A stretch of 64,000 nt of DNA from Streptomyces sp. CB01881 (GTDB lineage Bacteria > Actinomycetota > Actinomycetes > Streptomycetales > Streptomycetaceae): positions 1,721,291 through 1,785,290 of the forward strand of contig NZ_CP026498.1 in assembly GCF_002953255.1 (NCBI RefSeq). The letters are read 5' to 3'. Below the pieces are notes generated by a model. It searched no databases and was not told where the DNA came from. It saw nothing but the letters and a program-made list of their open reading frames with translations. Shown one piece after another: positions 1 through 8,051 of the stretch. Every line of letters begins with the position of its first letter. Positions within the stretch are counted from its first letter, which is position 1. Position numbers and translations under genes: made by a program.

Positions 1-44
1 GGCCCGCCCGTGGTCACCTTGTTCTGCTTCATCTCGCCCTGCTC

Positions 45-953
45 TCAGCCGATTTCGAGGATCAGTTTGCCGTGCGCGTGCCCCGACTCGACGAGGGCCA
101 GCGCCTCCGCGGCGTGGGCCAGCGGATGGCGGCCGGTGATGTGCACGTCCAGTTCGCCGGCGGCCACCAGGGCGGCCAGTCCGGCGAGCGTCGCCGGGGT
201 GGTGGAGCGGGTGATGAAGCGGCCGCCCAGCTCCGCGGCGGTGGCCGGGTCGACGGTGGAGACCAGCTTCGAGCGGTCGGACAGGGTCGCGGCGGCGGCG
301 CGCAGGTCGTCCCCGCCGACGAGGTCGAGAATGCCGTCCACCCCGTCCGGTGCGACCGCCCTGATCCGCTCGGCCACACCGTCGCCGTAGCGCACCTGCA
401 CCGCGCCCAGCGACTCCACGTACCCGCGGTTGGCGTCGCCCGCCGTTCCCACCACCCGGATTCCGCGGCTGCGGGCGATCTGCGCGGCGACGCTGCCCAC
501 GCCGCCCGCGATGCCGAGGATCAGCAGCGTCTGCCCCGAGCCCACCCCGACGTCGCGGACCCCGTCGTCGGCCGTCGCCGCCGCCACCGGCAGCGTCGCC
601 GCCTCGGCGAATCCGACGGCCCCGGGCTTGACGGCACTCATCGACGCCAGCAGCAGCGTCTGCTCGGCGAAGGCCCCGGCCGCCGCGACGCCGAACACCT
701 CGTCCCCCGGCGTGAACCCCGTGACGCCCGGCCCGATCCGCTCGACCACCCCCGCGGCCTCCTGCCCCATGACAGCCGGCAGCTCGCGGTCCTTCCCGAG
801 CCACCCGCGGCGGACCTTCCAGTCCACCGGGTTCACCCCGGCCACCCGTACCGTGATCCCCAGCTGCCCCGGTCCCGGCTCCAGCACCGGCCGGTCCAGG
901 AACTCCTGATTCTCCGGCCCGCCGTACTCGACGAACCCGAACGCCTTGGCCAT
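45..953 (-). CDS. NADP-dependent quinone oxidoreductase-like protein (MDR family)
   Basis: A 302-residue medium-chain dehydrogenase/reductase of the zinc-free quinone oxidoreductase type. The N-terminal half has the GroES-like fold with a conserved Asn-Pro-Val-Asp-Trp segment, and the middle holds a Rossmann nucleotide-binding loop (GIAGGVGSVAAQ). The zinc-ligand cysteines of true alcohol dehydrogenases are missing. Such enzymes reduce quinones or enones in the cytosol using NADPH; the substrate here cannot be told. The ATG at 953 is chosen because an AAGGAG ribosome site lies about nine bases upstream; the frame continues upstream to 1040 but that part is low-complexity. It appears to be a single-gene unit. 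Confidence 0.88.
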   Translation of the reverse strand: MAKAFGFVEYGGPENQEFLDRPVLEPGPGQLGITVRVAGVNPVDWKVRRGWLGKDRELPAVMGQEAAGVVERIGPGVTGFTPGDEVFGVAAAGAFAEQTLLLASMSAVKPGAVGFAEAATLPVAAATADDGVRDVGVGSGQTLLILGIAGGVGSVAAQIARSRGIRVVGTAGDANRGYVESLGAVQVRYGDGVAERIRAVAPDGVDGILDLVGGDDLRAAAATLSDRSKLVSTVDPATAAELGGRFITRSTTPATLAGLAALVAAGELDVHITGRHPLAHAAEALALVESGHAHGKLILEIG

Positions 954-1184
954 CCTCGATCCACTCCTTCGCCGCGGCCCCTGCGCGGGGCCCTGCCGGG
1001 CCTCCTCCCCCGCCCCAGCATGCGGGCCGGGCCGGGGCACGGCCCGCCGGTGCTGCGCCGAACGGACGCGTGGCGGCGCCGGCGGCCCGCGGACCGGCGG
1101 CCGACGGGCTTCACCGTCCGCCAGCGGCCCGCCGTGCGCGTCCGGGGGACGTCCTGCCGGGACCGCCCGCCCCGCTCCCGCCGC

Positions 1185-1688
1185 TCACCCCCGGCTGTGG
1201 TCGCCCGTCCGGCCGTCGAGCAGTTCGCGGAGGATGTCCATGTGCCCGGCGTGACGGGCGGTCTCGGTGGCCATGTGGATGAGGACCCAGCGCAGCGACA
1301 CCTCATCGCCGAACCAGGCCCGCCCGAGGTCGTCCAGCTCCAGATCCTCGACCACCAGGTCGGCGGCCGCACGGGCGCGGGCGTAGAAGGTGAGGACGTC
1401 GGCGGTGGACTCGTCCGGCCGGATCCGCAGGTCGGACTCCTCGTCCTCGTCCAGGTCGAACGGCAGCGGACCGGTCTCGCGGCCGAACGTCTCGCAGAAC
1501 CAGCCGAGTTCGGCGCCGCCGAGGTGCTTCACCAGGCCCAGCAGGGACGTCCCGGACGGGGTCATCGGCCGCCGGAGCTGCTCGTCGTCGAGCCCTTCGA
1601 GCTTCCAGAGCACCGCGTCACGGTGCCGGTCGAGAGCCGTGAACAGGCTTTCCTTCTCCGCCCCTTGGAAGGGCACGCGCTTCATCAT
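1185..1688 (-). CDS. DinB/DUF664-family protein
   Basis: A 167-residue four-helix DinB-like protein. It has the family pattern of an early helix with a His (LVKHLGG) and a late helix rich in His (HMATETARHAGHMD) that would bind a divalent metal. Members include thiol-dependent S-transferases and uncharacterised proteins; the specific reaction is unknown. Two successive ATG codons (1688 and 1685) are possible starts and no strong ribosome site is visible. It is encoded on the same strand as, and just downstream of, the AraC-type regulator that begins at 2658, with a 64-base gap, so the two may be co-transcribed. Confidence 0.8.
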   Translation of the reverse strand: MMKRVPFQGAEKESLFTALDRHRDAVLWKLEGLDDEQLRRPMTPSGTSLLGLVKHLGGAELGWFCETFGRETGPLPFDLDEDEESDLRIRPDESTADVLTFYARARAAADLVVEDLELDDLGRAWFGDEVSLRWVLIHMATETARHAGHMDILRELLDGRTGDHSRG

Positions 1689-1752
1689 GCGCGGACCATA
1701 ACAGCCCGCCGTTCCGGTGGGGGTGGCCAACTCCCCACCGGAACGGCCTGGT

Positions 1753-2658
1753 TCACCGTGCAGTGCGCTCCACCTGGATCCAGAGCTGAGCCTCCGCCTC
1801 GCCCGCGGGCAGGAAGCGGGTGCGCAGGATCTCCGGGCCCGGGCGGGTCTCGTACGGGTTGGAGGGGAACCACTGGGTGTAGACGTCCCGCCACATCTCC
1901 TGGAGGGCCTTCGGGAAGGTCCCGGCGTTGGAGAAGACGGCCCAGGTGCCGGCCGGCACCTCGCGCACGTCCAGGCCGTCCGGGACCACCGCGTCCGTAC
2001 CGGCCACCACCGCGTGGTAGTAGTCGAGTTCGACGCCCTCCTCACGGCTGTCCGAGAAGAACTCGGTGATCGAGAGGATCCCCTCCGGCTCCTGGTCCGA
2101 GAGGGCCGAGATCCGGTCGACGGCCTCCTGGCCGAGCCCCCTGATGAACTCGGCGATGGCCGGGTTCACCCCCTCGTGAACCAGCGGGACCCGGGCCCGC
2201 CGTCCGACGATCCGGAACGCGGGCTTCTCGACGATGCGGTATTCCATACTGCTGCTCCCTTCGATGACGAGTCGGAAGGACATCCGGGGCTGGGACTTCA
2301 GCGCCGCACCCTCACGGCGGGCCTCCCCGGGCCCGACGCCGTGCATCGCCCGGAACGCCCGGGCGAACGCCTCCCCCGAGGTGTAGCCGTACCGGACCGC
2401 CACATCGAGCAACGTCCGCTCGCCGGCGAGCACTTCGGCCCCGGCGATGGTGAGCCGACGGCGCCGCACGTACTCCGACAGCGGCATGCCGGCCAGTGCG
2501 GAGAACATCCGCCGGAAGTGGTACTCCGACGTCATCGCGATCCGCGCCAGCTCGGCCACATCGACGGACGCGCCCGCGGACCCGTCGGCCGACGGGCCGA
2601 CCGACGCGCCCAGGCACTCCTCGATGTGCTCCATCGCCCGGTTGAGGTGCTCCAGCAT
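1753..2658 (-). CDS. AraC-family regulator with GyrI-like effector domain
   Basis: A 301-residue transcription factor. Residues about 1-110 form the double helix-turn-helix of AraC proteins (ELARIAMTSEYHFRRMF and LDVAVRYGYTSGEAFARAF). Residues about 138-300 match the GyrI-like small-molecule binding fold found in Rob and in multidrug sensors. This architecture usually senses a hydrophobic ligand and activates a neighbouring gene; the DinB-like gene downstream is the obvious candidate. The start at 2658 has an AGGAAGGA-type ribosome site upstream. Confidence 0.9.
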   Translation of the reverse strand: MLEHLNRAMEHIEECLGASVGPSADGSAGASVDVAELARIAMTSEYHFRRMFSALAGMPLSEYVRRRRLTIAGAEVLAGERTLLDVAVRYGYTSGEAFARAFRAMHGVGPGEARREGAALKSQPRMSFRLVIEGSSSMEYRIVEKPAFRIVGRRARVPLVHEGVNPAIAEFIRGLGQEAVDRISALSDQEPEGILSITEFFSDSREEGVELDYYHAVVAGTDAVVPDGLDVREVPAGTWAVFSNAGTFPKALQEMWRDVYTQWFPSNPYETRPGPEILRTRFLPAGEAEAQLWIQVERTAR

Positions 2659-2901
2659 CCCTGCCCCCGTCCTTCCTCTTACTGATCACCACCGTAGGAA
2701 GGACCCAGCCTGCCGCACCCGACATCCTGTGCCCGCTCCGGTCGGGTGCCGCGCGGTGACCGCCTCCGAGGCGGCGGCCGAGCCGACGACCGGGTCGGCG
2801 GAGGCGAATCCGTTTGACCGCGTGGCACGTCAGGCCCCAGTGTTCCGACCCGGACGTCCGCCCACCGCGGGGGGACCGTCAGGGAGGGAACCCGAAAGCC
2901 G

Positions 2902-3729
2902 ATGCCGCACAACGACACCGAACCCGCCACAACCACCGAGACCGCACCCGGGACCGAGGCCGGCACCAGCACCGGTACCGGCTCCGACAACGACACCGGC
3001 ACCAACAGCGGCACCAGCACCGCGACCGCCTCCGGCGCCGAAACGGCCGCCGAGCGCCTGCGGGCGCGGTGGGCGGAGCCGGCGGCGGCGGTGCCGCCCT
3101 GGTACCGGCGGGTGTCGCGGCGGACGTGGAAGGTGTCGGGGAGCGTGGTCGCGGCGCTGGCGGCCTTCGGCGTGCTGGCCACCGTGTTCGGGCCGGACGA
3201 CCCGGTGCGCTACCGGCTGGACGCGCCGCAGAGTATCGGCGAGCTGACCCGGGAGTCGGACTCCTCCGGCGCGTACGCCGCCCAGGACGCGGAGATCTTC
3301 CCGAACACCCTCGGCTACATCCGGTTCCACGAGCACTTCGTCGCCGGGTACCGCCGGCCGGGCTCCACCGGGACGGACTTCCTCGTCATCGGCGCCACCG
3401 GCACGTTCGCCAGCCCGGTCCGCGAGCTGGACGACCTGCTCGGCGGGGTGGATCCGGTGCTCGGACCGGCCCGGATCGGCGCCACCTCACCGCAGGCCTC
3501 CCCCAGCGGGTACACCGTCTTCCCGTCCGGCCCGCTCGGCGGCTTCCTCAAGTGCACCGTGCAGGACAACGGGCACAAGGACGCCATCGCCGTCTGCGCC
3601 TGGGCCGACGCCACCACCGTCGGCAGCGTCACCGACTACTCCCAGGACGCCGGCAGCCTCGACCTCACCGCGCTCGCCGAGCGCACCCGGGCCATCCGCG
3701 CCGCGATGACCAGCCGCGTCGACGGGTGA
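2902..3729 (+). CDS. Single-pass membrane protein with Thr/Gly-rich N-terminus
   Basis: A 275-residue protein I do not recognise by family. Residues 1-45 are an unusual Thr/Gly/Ser/Asp-rich low-complexity stretch. A basic segment with WYRRVSRRTWK precedes one hydrophobic helix (about residues 78-98). The remaining roughly 175 residues would be outside the cell if the positive-inside rule holds, and include two cysteines (KCTVQDN and AVCAWAD) that could form a disulfide. A GGAGGG ribosome site precedes the ATG. It is followed after 34 bases by the SitI3-like gene on the same strand, so the two probably form an operon. Function unknown. Confidence 0.8.
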   Translation: MPHNDTEPATTTETAPGTEAGTSTGTGSDNDTGTNSGTSTATASGAETAAERLRARWAEPAAAVPPWYRRVSRRTWKVSGSVVAALAAFGVLATVFGPDDPVRYRLDAPQSIGELTRESDSSGAYAAQDAEIFPNTLGYIRFHEHFVAGYRRPGSTGTDFLVIGATGTFASPVRELDDLLGGVDPVLGPARIGATSPQASPSGYTVFPSGPLGGFLKCTVQDNGHKDAIAVCAWADATTVGSVTDYSQDAGSLDLTALAERTRAIRAAMTSRVDG

Positions 3730-3763
3730 CACCCGGCCCGCCCCAGCCCCGGAAGGACGGCAC

Positions 3764-4252
3764 ATGGCCCTCGACTTCGACCTCGAACTCACCGCACCCG
3801 TCACGGCCGGACAGCTTGCCGCCGCCGTCTGGCCCGCGGCCGGCCCGCTGCTGCCCGCCGGCCGCTTCACGCCCGGGGACCTGCTGGCGGACGGTGTCCT
3901 GACCGTCCGGGAGACATGGCTGAAGGTGGTCGAGTCCCGGCCGGTGGCGTACTGGCAGCCGACCCTGGACGGCCTGCCGTTCACGGCGGCCGCCGGGCTG
4001 GCGCTGCGGCTCGGCAAGTTCACCGACCTCTCCGCCCAGCAGGACGACATGACCGGTCTCGCCGCCGCCGTCCTGGCCCGGGTCCCGGCGGATGCGGACG
4101 CGGCGCTGCACTTCCAGTCCGAGGTGGTCTGGCTGGTGCGCCGCGGCGGCGTGCTGAGCCTGAGCGAGCGGTCCGACCTCTGGACCCCGCGCCGGCTGGC
4201 CGCCTTCCCCGGGCCGTACGCCCGCGCCGCCCACACCCTCGACGGAGTGTGA
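3764..4252 (+). CDS. SitI3-like protein
   Basis: A 162-residue protein beginning with an alternating hydrophobic strand (MALDFDLELTAPV) and containing a central helical part with acidic residues. From memory this resembles the SitI3 family, named after an immunity protein of a myxobacterial polymorphic toxin, which is widespread in Streptomyces without an evident toxin. There is no toxin-like gene next to it here; the only partner is the upstream membrane protein 34 bases away. An AAGGAC-type ribosome site lies before the ATG. Family assignment is by pattern recall and should be treated as tentative. Confidence 0.55.
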   Translation: MALDFDLELTAPVTAGQLAAAVWPAAGPLLPAGRFTPGDLLADGVLTVRETWLKVVESRPVAYWQPTLDGLPFTAAAGLALRLGKFTDLSAQQDDMTGLAAAVLARVPADADAALHFQSEVVWLVRRGGVLSLSERSDLWTPRRLAAFPGPYARAAHTLDGV

Positions 4253-4341
4253 CGCGCGGGAACACCCGCGTCCTCCGTGGTGTTGCGAGCCTGCGCCACC
4301 GCAGCGTCGCCCCGATCGGCCGCCTGCCACCCGACGCCCGG

Positions 4342-4369
4342 CACCCGTCACCCGTCACCCGTCACCCGT
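4342..4369. repeat. Heptamer tandem repeat (4 x cacccgt)
   Basis: Four perfect head-to-tail copies of the 7-mer cacccgt lie between the SitI3-like gene and ribA. Function unknown; slippage-prone. Confidence 0.9.
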
Positions 4370-4410
4370 CACCGAACGGTGAGCCGGCGCCCCGGGCGCC
4401 CGGACGGCAG

Positions 4411-4441
4411 TTGTTCAAATTGGAACGACCTAGTACGGTCG
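4411..4441 (+). promoter_or_regulatory. Candidate ribA promoter/operator with two inverted repeats
   Basis: An AT-richer island 38 bases before ribA. It contains GTTC-N6-GAAC (4413-4426) directly abutting CGACC-N6-GGTCG (4426-4441). A TTGTTC at 4411 followed after 17 bases by TACGGT at 4434 could be a sigma-70-type promoter, in which case both palindromes lie inside it as repressor sites. Inference from sequence symmetry only. Confidence 0.4.
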
Positions 4442-4478
4442 ACAACCGACCACCCCATCGCAATCGGAGGGCCCGTCC

Positions 4479-5138
4479 ATGCCGCAGCCCGTCACGTCGC
4501 AGCCCGGCACCGCCACGGTGCGCTCCCGGGTGCGCATCCCGCTGACCTTCCCGGACGGCTACCGCGCCGAGGCCGAGGTCTTCACCTTCCACGGCCTGGC
4601 CGACGGCGCCGAGCACCTGGCGCTCGCCTTCGGCGCAGTGGCGCAGGGCCGGACTACGGACGGCGGGACGCCGCTGGTGCGGCTGCACTCGGAGTGCCTG
4701 ACGGGCGACGTGTTCGGCTCGGACCGCTGCGACTGCGGCCCGCAGCTGCGCGAGTCGGTCGAGCGGATCGCCGAGGCCGGCGGCTACCTGCTCTACCTGC
4801 GCCAGGAGGGCCGGGGCATCGGCCTCTACAACAAGCTGGACGCCTACGCCCTCCAGGACTCCGGCCTGGACACCTACGACGCCAACACCGCGCTCGGCCT
4901 GCCCGAGGACGGCCGCGACTACACCGCCGCCGCCCAGATGCTCGGCGCACTCGGCGTCACCGGCGTCGACCTGCTCAGCAACAACCCGGACAAGGCGGCG
5001 CAGCTGGCCGCGCTCGGCATCACGGTCGAGCAGCGGGTGCCGACCGGCGTGCACCTGAACGACAGCAACGTGCGGTACCTGCGGGCGAAGGTGGAGCGGA
5101 CCGGGCACTCGATCGAGCTCTCCCGGCTCGTGGGCTGA
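4479..5138 (+). CDS. ribA: GTP cyclohydrolase II
   Basis: A 219-residue stand-alone GTP cyclohydrolase II, which opens the imidazole ring of GTP to make 2,5-diamino-6-ribosylamino-4(3H)-pyrimidinone 5'-phosphate, the first step of riboflavin synthesis. The zinc site C-x10-C-x-C is present (ECLTGDVFGSDRCDC), as are the catalytic RQEGRGIGLYNK and YDAN segments. No DHBP synthase domain is fused, unlike the RibBA form common in actinomycete rib operons, and no other rib gene is nearby. It may therefore be a second copy serving a specialised flavin, deazaflavin or pterin-like pathway. Its upstream region carries palindromes, so it may be separately regulated. Confidence 0.93.
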   Translation: MPQPVTSQPGTATVRSRVRIPLTFPDGYRAEAEVFTFHGLADGAEHLALAFGAVAQGRTTDGGTPLVRLHSECLTGDVFGSDRCDCGPQLRESVERIAEAGGYLLYLRQEGRGIGLYNKLDAYALQDSGLDTYDANTALGLPEDGRDYTAAAQMLGALGVTGVDLLSNNPDKAAQLAALGITVEQRVPTGVHLNDSNVRYLRAKVERTGHSIELSRLVG

Positions 5139-5253
5139 GCCGGCGGCGCCCGTCCGGCACACCCGGCTCCCACCGCCCCGGCACCGGCCACGGCCCGCCG
5201 GCACGGCACGGCCTGCCGCGGCCCGTCGGCCGGAAACATCGGCCAGACACGTC

Positions 5254-5290
5254 GGTCCGGCACCGCGGAGTGGCTCCGCGGTGCCGGACC
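5254..5290. terminator. Bidirectional terminator hairpin between ribA and GH16
   Basis: A perfect 17-bp inverted repeat with a 3-base loop (GGTCCGGCACCGCGGAG / tgg / its complement) sits between two convergent genes. There is no T-tract, which is usual for high-GC actinomycetes. Confidence 0.75.
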
Positions 5291-5311
5291 GATGGTGCCG
5301 GACCGGTGGGG

Positions 5312-6622
5312 TCAGTGCTGCCAGACCCGCACGTAGTCGACCTGCATGTCGCCCGGGACGGAGGTCGGACCCGGGGTGTAGACCGCGTTGTTGAGGATCA
5401 GGTACATCGGCGAGGAGGTGACGCCGCTGGTGATCTGACCGACCTTCACCCCGTCGTAGTAGTAGGTCACCGAGCCCGGCTGCCAGTCGGCGCCGAAGGT
5501 GTGCCAACCGCTGTAGTTGCCCGAGGCGCAGCCGCCGGGGCCGCCGGACGGGGAGTGGAAGTGGTAGCAGGCCTGACCGCTCAGGCCCTCCATCACGTCC
5601 AGCTCACCGTCAGCCGGCCAGTTCTGGCCGTCGGTCCAGAAGGCCGGCCAGTTGGCGACCTGCGAACCGGCCGCGGGCAGGTAGATCCGGGACTCGAACG
5701 CGCCGTAGGTGAACTGGGCCTTGCCGTTGGTGTTGACCAGCCCCGAGGTGTACGCGAAGTTCTTGCCGTTCACCGTGGCCGGCTTCTGGGCGGCCGTCAG
5801 GTGCAGGCTCCCGCCGCTCTCGGACACCTGGGACGGGGCGTAGGCGGCGGACTCGTCGCTGTTCACCGGAGGCGTCGTGCAGGTGGCGCAGCCGAACCAG
5901 TTGGGGTTCCACTTCGAGCTGTCGAGCGAGCTGCCGTTGAACTCGTCGGCGAACACCGGACGCCAGCTGCCGGGGATGCCGAGCGGAGCGGCCGAGGAAC
6001 CGGACGGCTGAGTGGGCGACGCGGTGGCGGACGGCGACGACGGCGACGCGGTGGCCGACGGGGACGCGGTCGGCGAAGCAGTGGCCGACGGGGACGCGGT
6101 CGGCGTCGCGGTCGGCGTCGAGGTCGGCGTCGAGGTCGGCGTCGAGGTCGGCGTCGGCGCCGGAGTCGGCGCCGGAGTCGGGGCGGTGCCCGAGGTGAAG
6201 GCGCCGACCGGGGCCAGGTTGTGCCAGCTGTTGTTGATCTTGTACGCCACGAAGTACGTGTACTTGCCCGCCGGGAAGACGCGGCCCTGCGGGGTGAACG
6301 TCCGCTGCGCCGTGGTCAGGGTGGCCGGGGCGGCGCCGCCGAAGTCGTAGTTCGCGCCGTCGGCGGAGCGGACGGCGATGGTCAGGGCCTGCACCGCGGT
6401 CCGCTTGGTGGCGTGCAGCTTGGCGGTGGCGGTGACCGGGGCGCCGGCGCCGGGAGCGGTCGGCGTGACCGACAGCGAGTCGACCACGACCGGCTCGGCC
6501 GGGGTGGTCGGCGCGGCCCAGGCGGCCACGCTGGTTCCGCTGGCGGCGAGGGCGAGTGCGAGGACGGCGAGCCGGCGTCTGCCGCTGAACGGGCTGCGGC
6601 GGGTCTTCGAGTGCTTGGGCAT
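5312..6622 (-). CDS. Secreted GH16 endo-glucanase-like glycoside hydrolase
   Basis: A 436-residue exported enzyme. A twin-basic N-terminus and hydrophobic core ending around AWA (residue 36) form a signal peptide. Residues about 40-140 look like an Ig- or carbohydrate-binding-like module. Residues about 145-205 are a Thr/Pro/Ser/Ala linker with TPTS repeats. The C-terminal GH16 jelly roll (from about 210) keeps the catalytic E-L-D-x-x-E (GELDVMEGL) and ends in the family signature VDYVRVWQH. GH16 enzymes cleave beta-1,3- or mixed-linkage glucans or galactans. Start at 6622 leaves the signal peptide at the very N-terminus. It lies downstream of the glycan operon on the same strand but with a 202-base gap and its own probable promoter. 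Confidence 0.93.
   Translation of the reverse strand: MPKHSKTRRSPFSGRRRLAVLALALAASGTSVAAWAAPTTPAEPVVVDSLSVTPTAPGAGAPVTATAKLHATKRTAVQALTIAVRSADGANYDFGGAAPATLTTAQRTFTPQGRVFPAGKYTYFVAYKINNSWHNLAPVGAFTSGTAPTPAPTPAPTPTSTPTSTPTSTPTATPTASPSATASPTASPSATASPSSPSATASPTQPSGSSAAPLGIPGSWRPVFADEFNGSSLDSSKWNPNWFGCATCTTPPVNSDESAAYAPSQVSESGGSLHLTAAQKPATVNGKNFAYTSGLVNTNGKAQFTYGAFESRIYLPAAGSQVANWPAFWTDGQNWPADGELDVMEGLSGQACYHFHSPSGGPGGCASGNYSGWHTFGADWQPGSVTYYYDGVKVGQITSGVTSSPMYLILNNAVYTPGPTSVPGDMQVDYVRVWQH
6010..6200. repeat. Linker-coding repeat region in the secreted GH16 gene
   Basis: Imperfect 12-bp units (gtcggcgtcgag) and related 18-bp units encode the TPTS/PSATAS linker of the GH16 enzyme. Typical of glycoside hydrolase linkers, and a likely site of length variation. 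Confidence 0.8.
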
Positions 6623-6700
6623 GTGTGGGAGGACCTTTCGTTCCCCCCCGGCTGTGGACCCGCAGCAGCCTGGACGAGGACGCGGTCCGTACGCAAGCCC

Positions 6701-6726
6701 GATGCCGCGGCCGGAACCGCGGCATC
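6701..6726. promoter_or_regulatory. Hairpin in the 5' region of the secreted GH16 gene
   Basis: A perfect 10-bp inverted repeat (GATGCCGCGG ... CCGCGGCATC) with a 6-base loop lies 79 bases before the GH16 start. It could be an operator, an attenuator or the terminator of the glycan operon that ends at 6825. No T-tract is present. Confidence 0.45.
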
Positions 6727-6824
6727 GATCGTGCACATTCCTAAAACTCCTGGTGGGACGGCCCCTCAAGGTGTCGGGACCGGCCGTCTGTGATATGAGG
6801 CACAGGGGCCGGTTCGGCGGCCGG

Positions 6825-8051
6825 TCAACGCCGTACGGCCGTGGCGATGGCCGTGGCGATCGACCGGCTGATCGTCCGGGCCGCGAAGCCGGTGCCGCAG
6901 ACGAAACGCATCATCGGCCCGAAGGTGTCGGCGGCGGCCAGGCCGGTGAAGTAGAGCCCGGGTACGGAGGACTCGAAGCCCGGGGAGAGCCGGGGAGCGC
7001 CCCCGTTCCGGCGGGCCAGCGCCCGGCGCAGTCCCGGCTCCAGCAGGTCGAGTCGCTCGACGTCCACCCGGTAGCCGGTGGCCACCAGGACCTGGTCGGC
7101 CTCCAGGGTGTCGGTCGGGCCCCTCAGCCGGAGCCGCGCCCGGCCGCGGACCTCCTCGGCCGAGACCACCTCGTGCCCGGTGAGCTGCGGGAACCGGCCG
7201 AGCGTCCGCTCGCGCAGCCACCATGCCCCGGACGGCCCGAGCACCGTCCGGACCAGGTCCGCCCTGGTGCGGTCCGGCAGGTACCGGAAGGCCTGGGGGG
7301 CCCGGCTGAACGCGGTGAACGACCAGCCCGGCCCCAGCGGCGAGGCCGGCTTCGCCAGCCGCACCGGCCACGGCCGGTCGCCCGGCCGGTCGGAGTCGGG
7401 CGGGTCGCCGAAGAGCAGGTGCCCGGTCCTCGCGACCAGGACCGGTTCGGAGCCCGCCTCGTGCATCAGCGTGGCGCTCTCCAGCGCCGACTGCCCGGCC
7501 CCGATCACCGCCACCCGCTGGCCGGCGAACTTCGCCAGGTCCGCGTGCTCCGAGGTGTGCGAGGCGAGGCCGGCCGCGACCAGCGGCCTCAGCTCGGCGG
7601 GAATCCTCGCGTAGGGCGGGAAGCCGTTGGCCAGGACCACCGTCCGGGCGGTGAACGACTCCCCGGTGTCCAGGGAGAGCCGGAAGCCGTGCGGCGCCGG
7701 CTCGATCAGGGTCACGGCGGCACGCTCCACCTCGGGGACGCACCGCTGCTGGAACCAGTCGCCGTAGCGGACGAACTCGTCGAGCGGCACCGCGTACCGG
7801 TCGCCCACCCACGCGCGGCGTTCGGCCGCGCGGAAGTCGTTCAGACCGTGGCGGCCCCCGGGGTCGCAGATCGAGGAGGCCCGGGGGGTGGACTTCAGGA
7901 ACATCCCCACCGGCATCCGCGCCCTCCAGCTGCCCATCGGCACGCCGAGGACACGTACGGCCACGCCCCTCGCCTTCAGGTGGGCCGCGACTGACAACCC
8001 GTATGGCCCGGCCCCCACGACCGCAACGGGAACTGGACTGGGAGAGATCAT
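6825..8051 (-). CDS. FAD/NAD(P)-binding oxidoreductase (flavin monooxygenase-like)
   Basis: A 408-residue flavoprotein of the N-hydroxylating or Baeyer-Villiger-like monooxygenase superfamily. It has an FAD dinucleotide loop at residues about 10-15 (GAGPYG), a second Rossmann loop for NADPH near the middle (VIGAGQSALES), and the C-terminal ATGY motif (VLVATGYRVD). The substrate is unknown. Its ATG overlaps the stop of the ATP-grasp gene by four bases (ATGA), and GGAGG precedes it. It is the last gene of the ten-gene glycan operon, so a role in oxidising a glycan substituent or its precursor is inferred from context only. Confidence 0.88.
   Translation of the reverse strand: MISPSPVPVAVVGAGPYGLSVAAHLKARGVAVRVLGVPMGSWRARMPVGMFLKSTPRASSICDPGGRHGLNDFRAAERRAWVGDRYAVPLDEFVRYGDWFQQRCVPEVERAAVTLIEPAPHGFRLSLDTGESFTARTVVLANGFPPYARIPAELRPLVAAGLASHTSEHADLAKFAGQRVAVIGAGQSALESATLMHEAGSEPVLVARTGHLLFGDPPDSDRPGDRPWPVRLAKPASPLGPGWSFTAFSRAPQAFRYLPDRTRADLVRTVLGPSGAWWLRERTLGRFPQLTGHEVVSAEEVRGRARLRLRGPTDTLEADQVLVATGYRVDVERLDLLEPGLRRALARRNGGAPRLSPGFESSVPGLYFTGLAAADTFGPMMRFVCGTGFAARTISRSIATAIATAVRR

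Noticed and set aside
1..44. Left-edge sequence
   Set aside because: Only 44 bases beyond the first gene's stop; no feature can be supported.
72..2069. A 665-codon plus-strand open frame
   Set aside because: It runs antisense to three well-supported genes, and its translation is low-complexity Arg/Pro/Gly-rich with no family resemblance. A typical high-GC shadow.
4253..4478. FMN riboswitch upstream of ribA
   Set aside because: I could not find the conserved RFN-element helices; the space is mostly repeats and two short palindromes.
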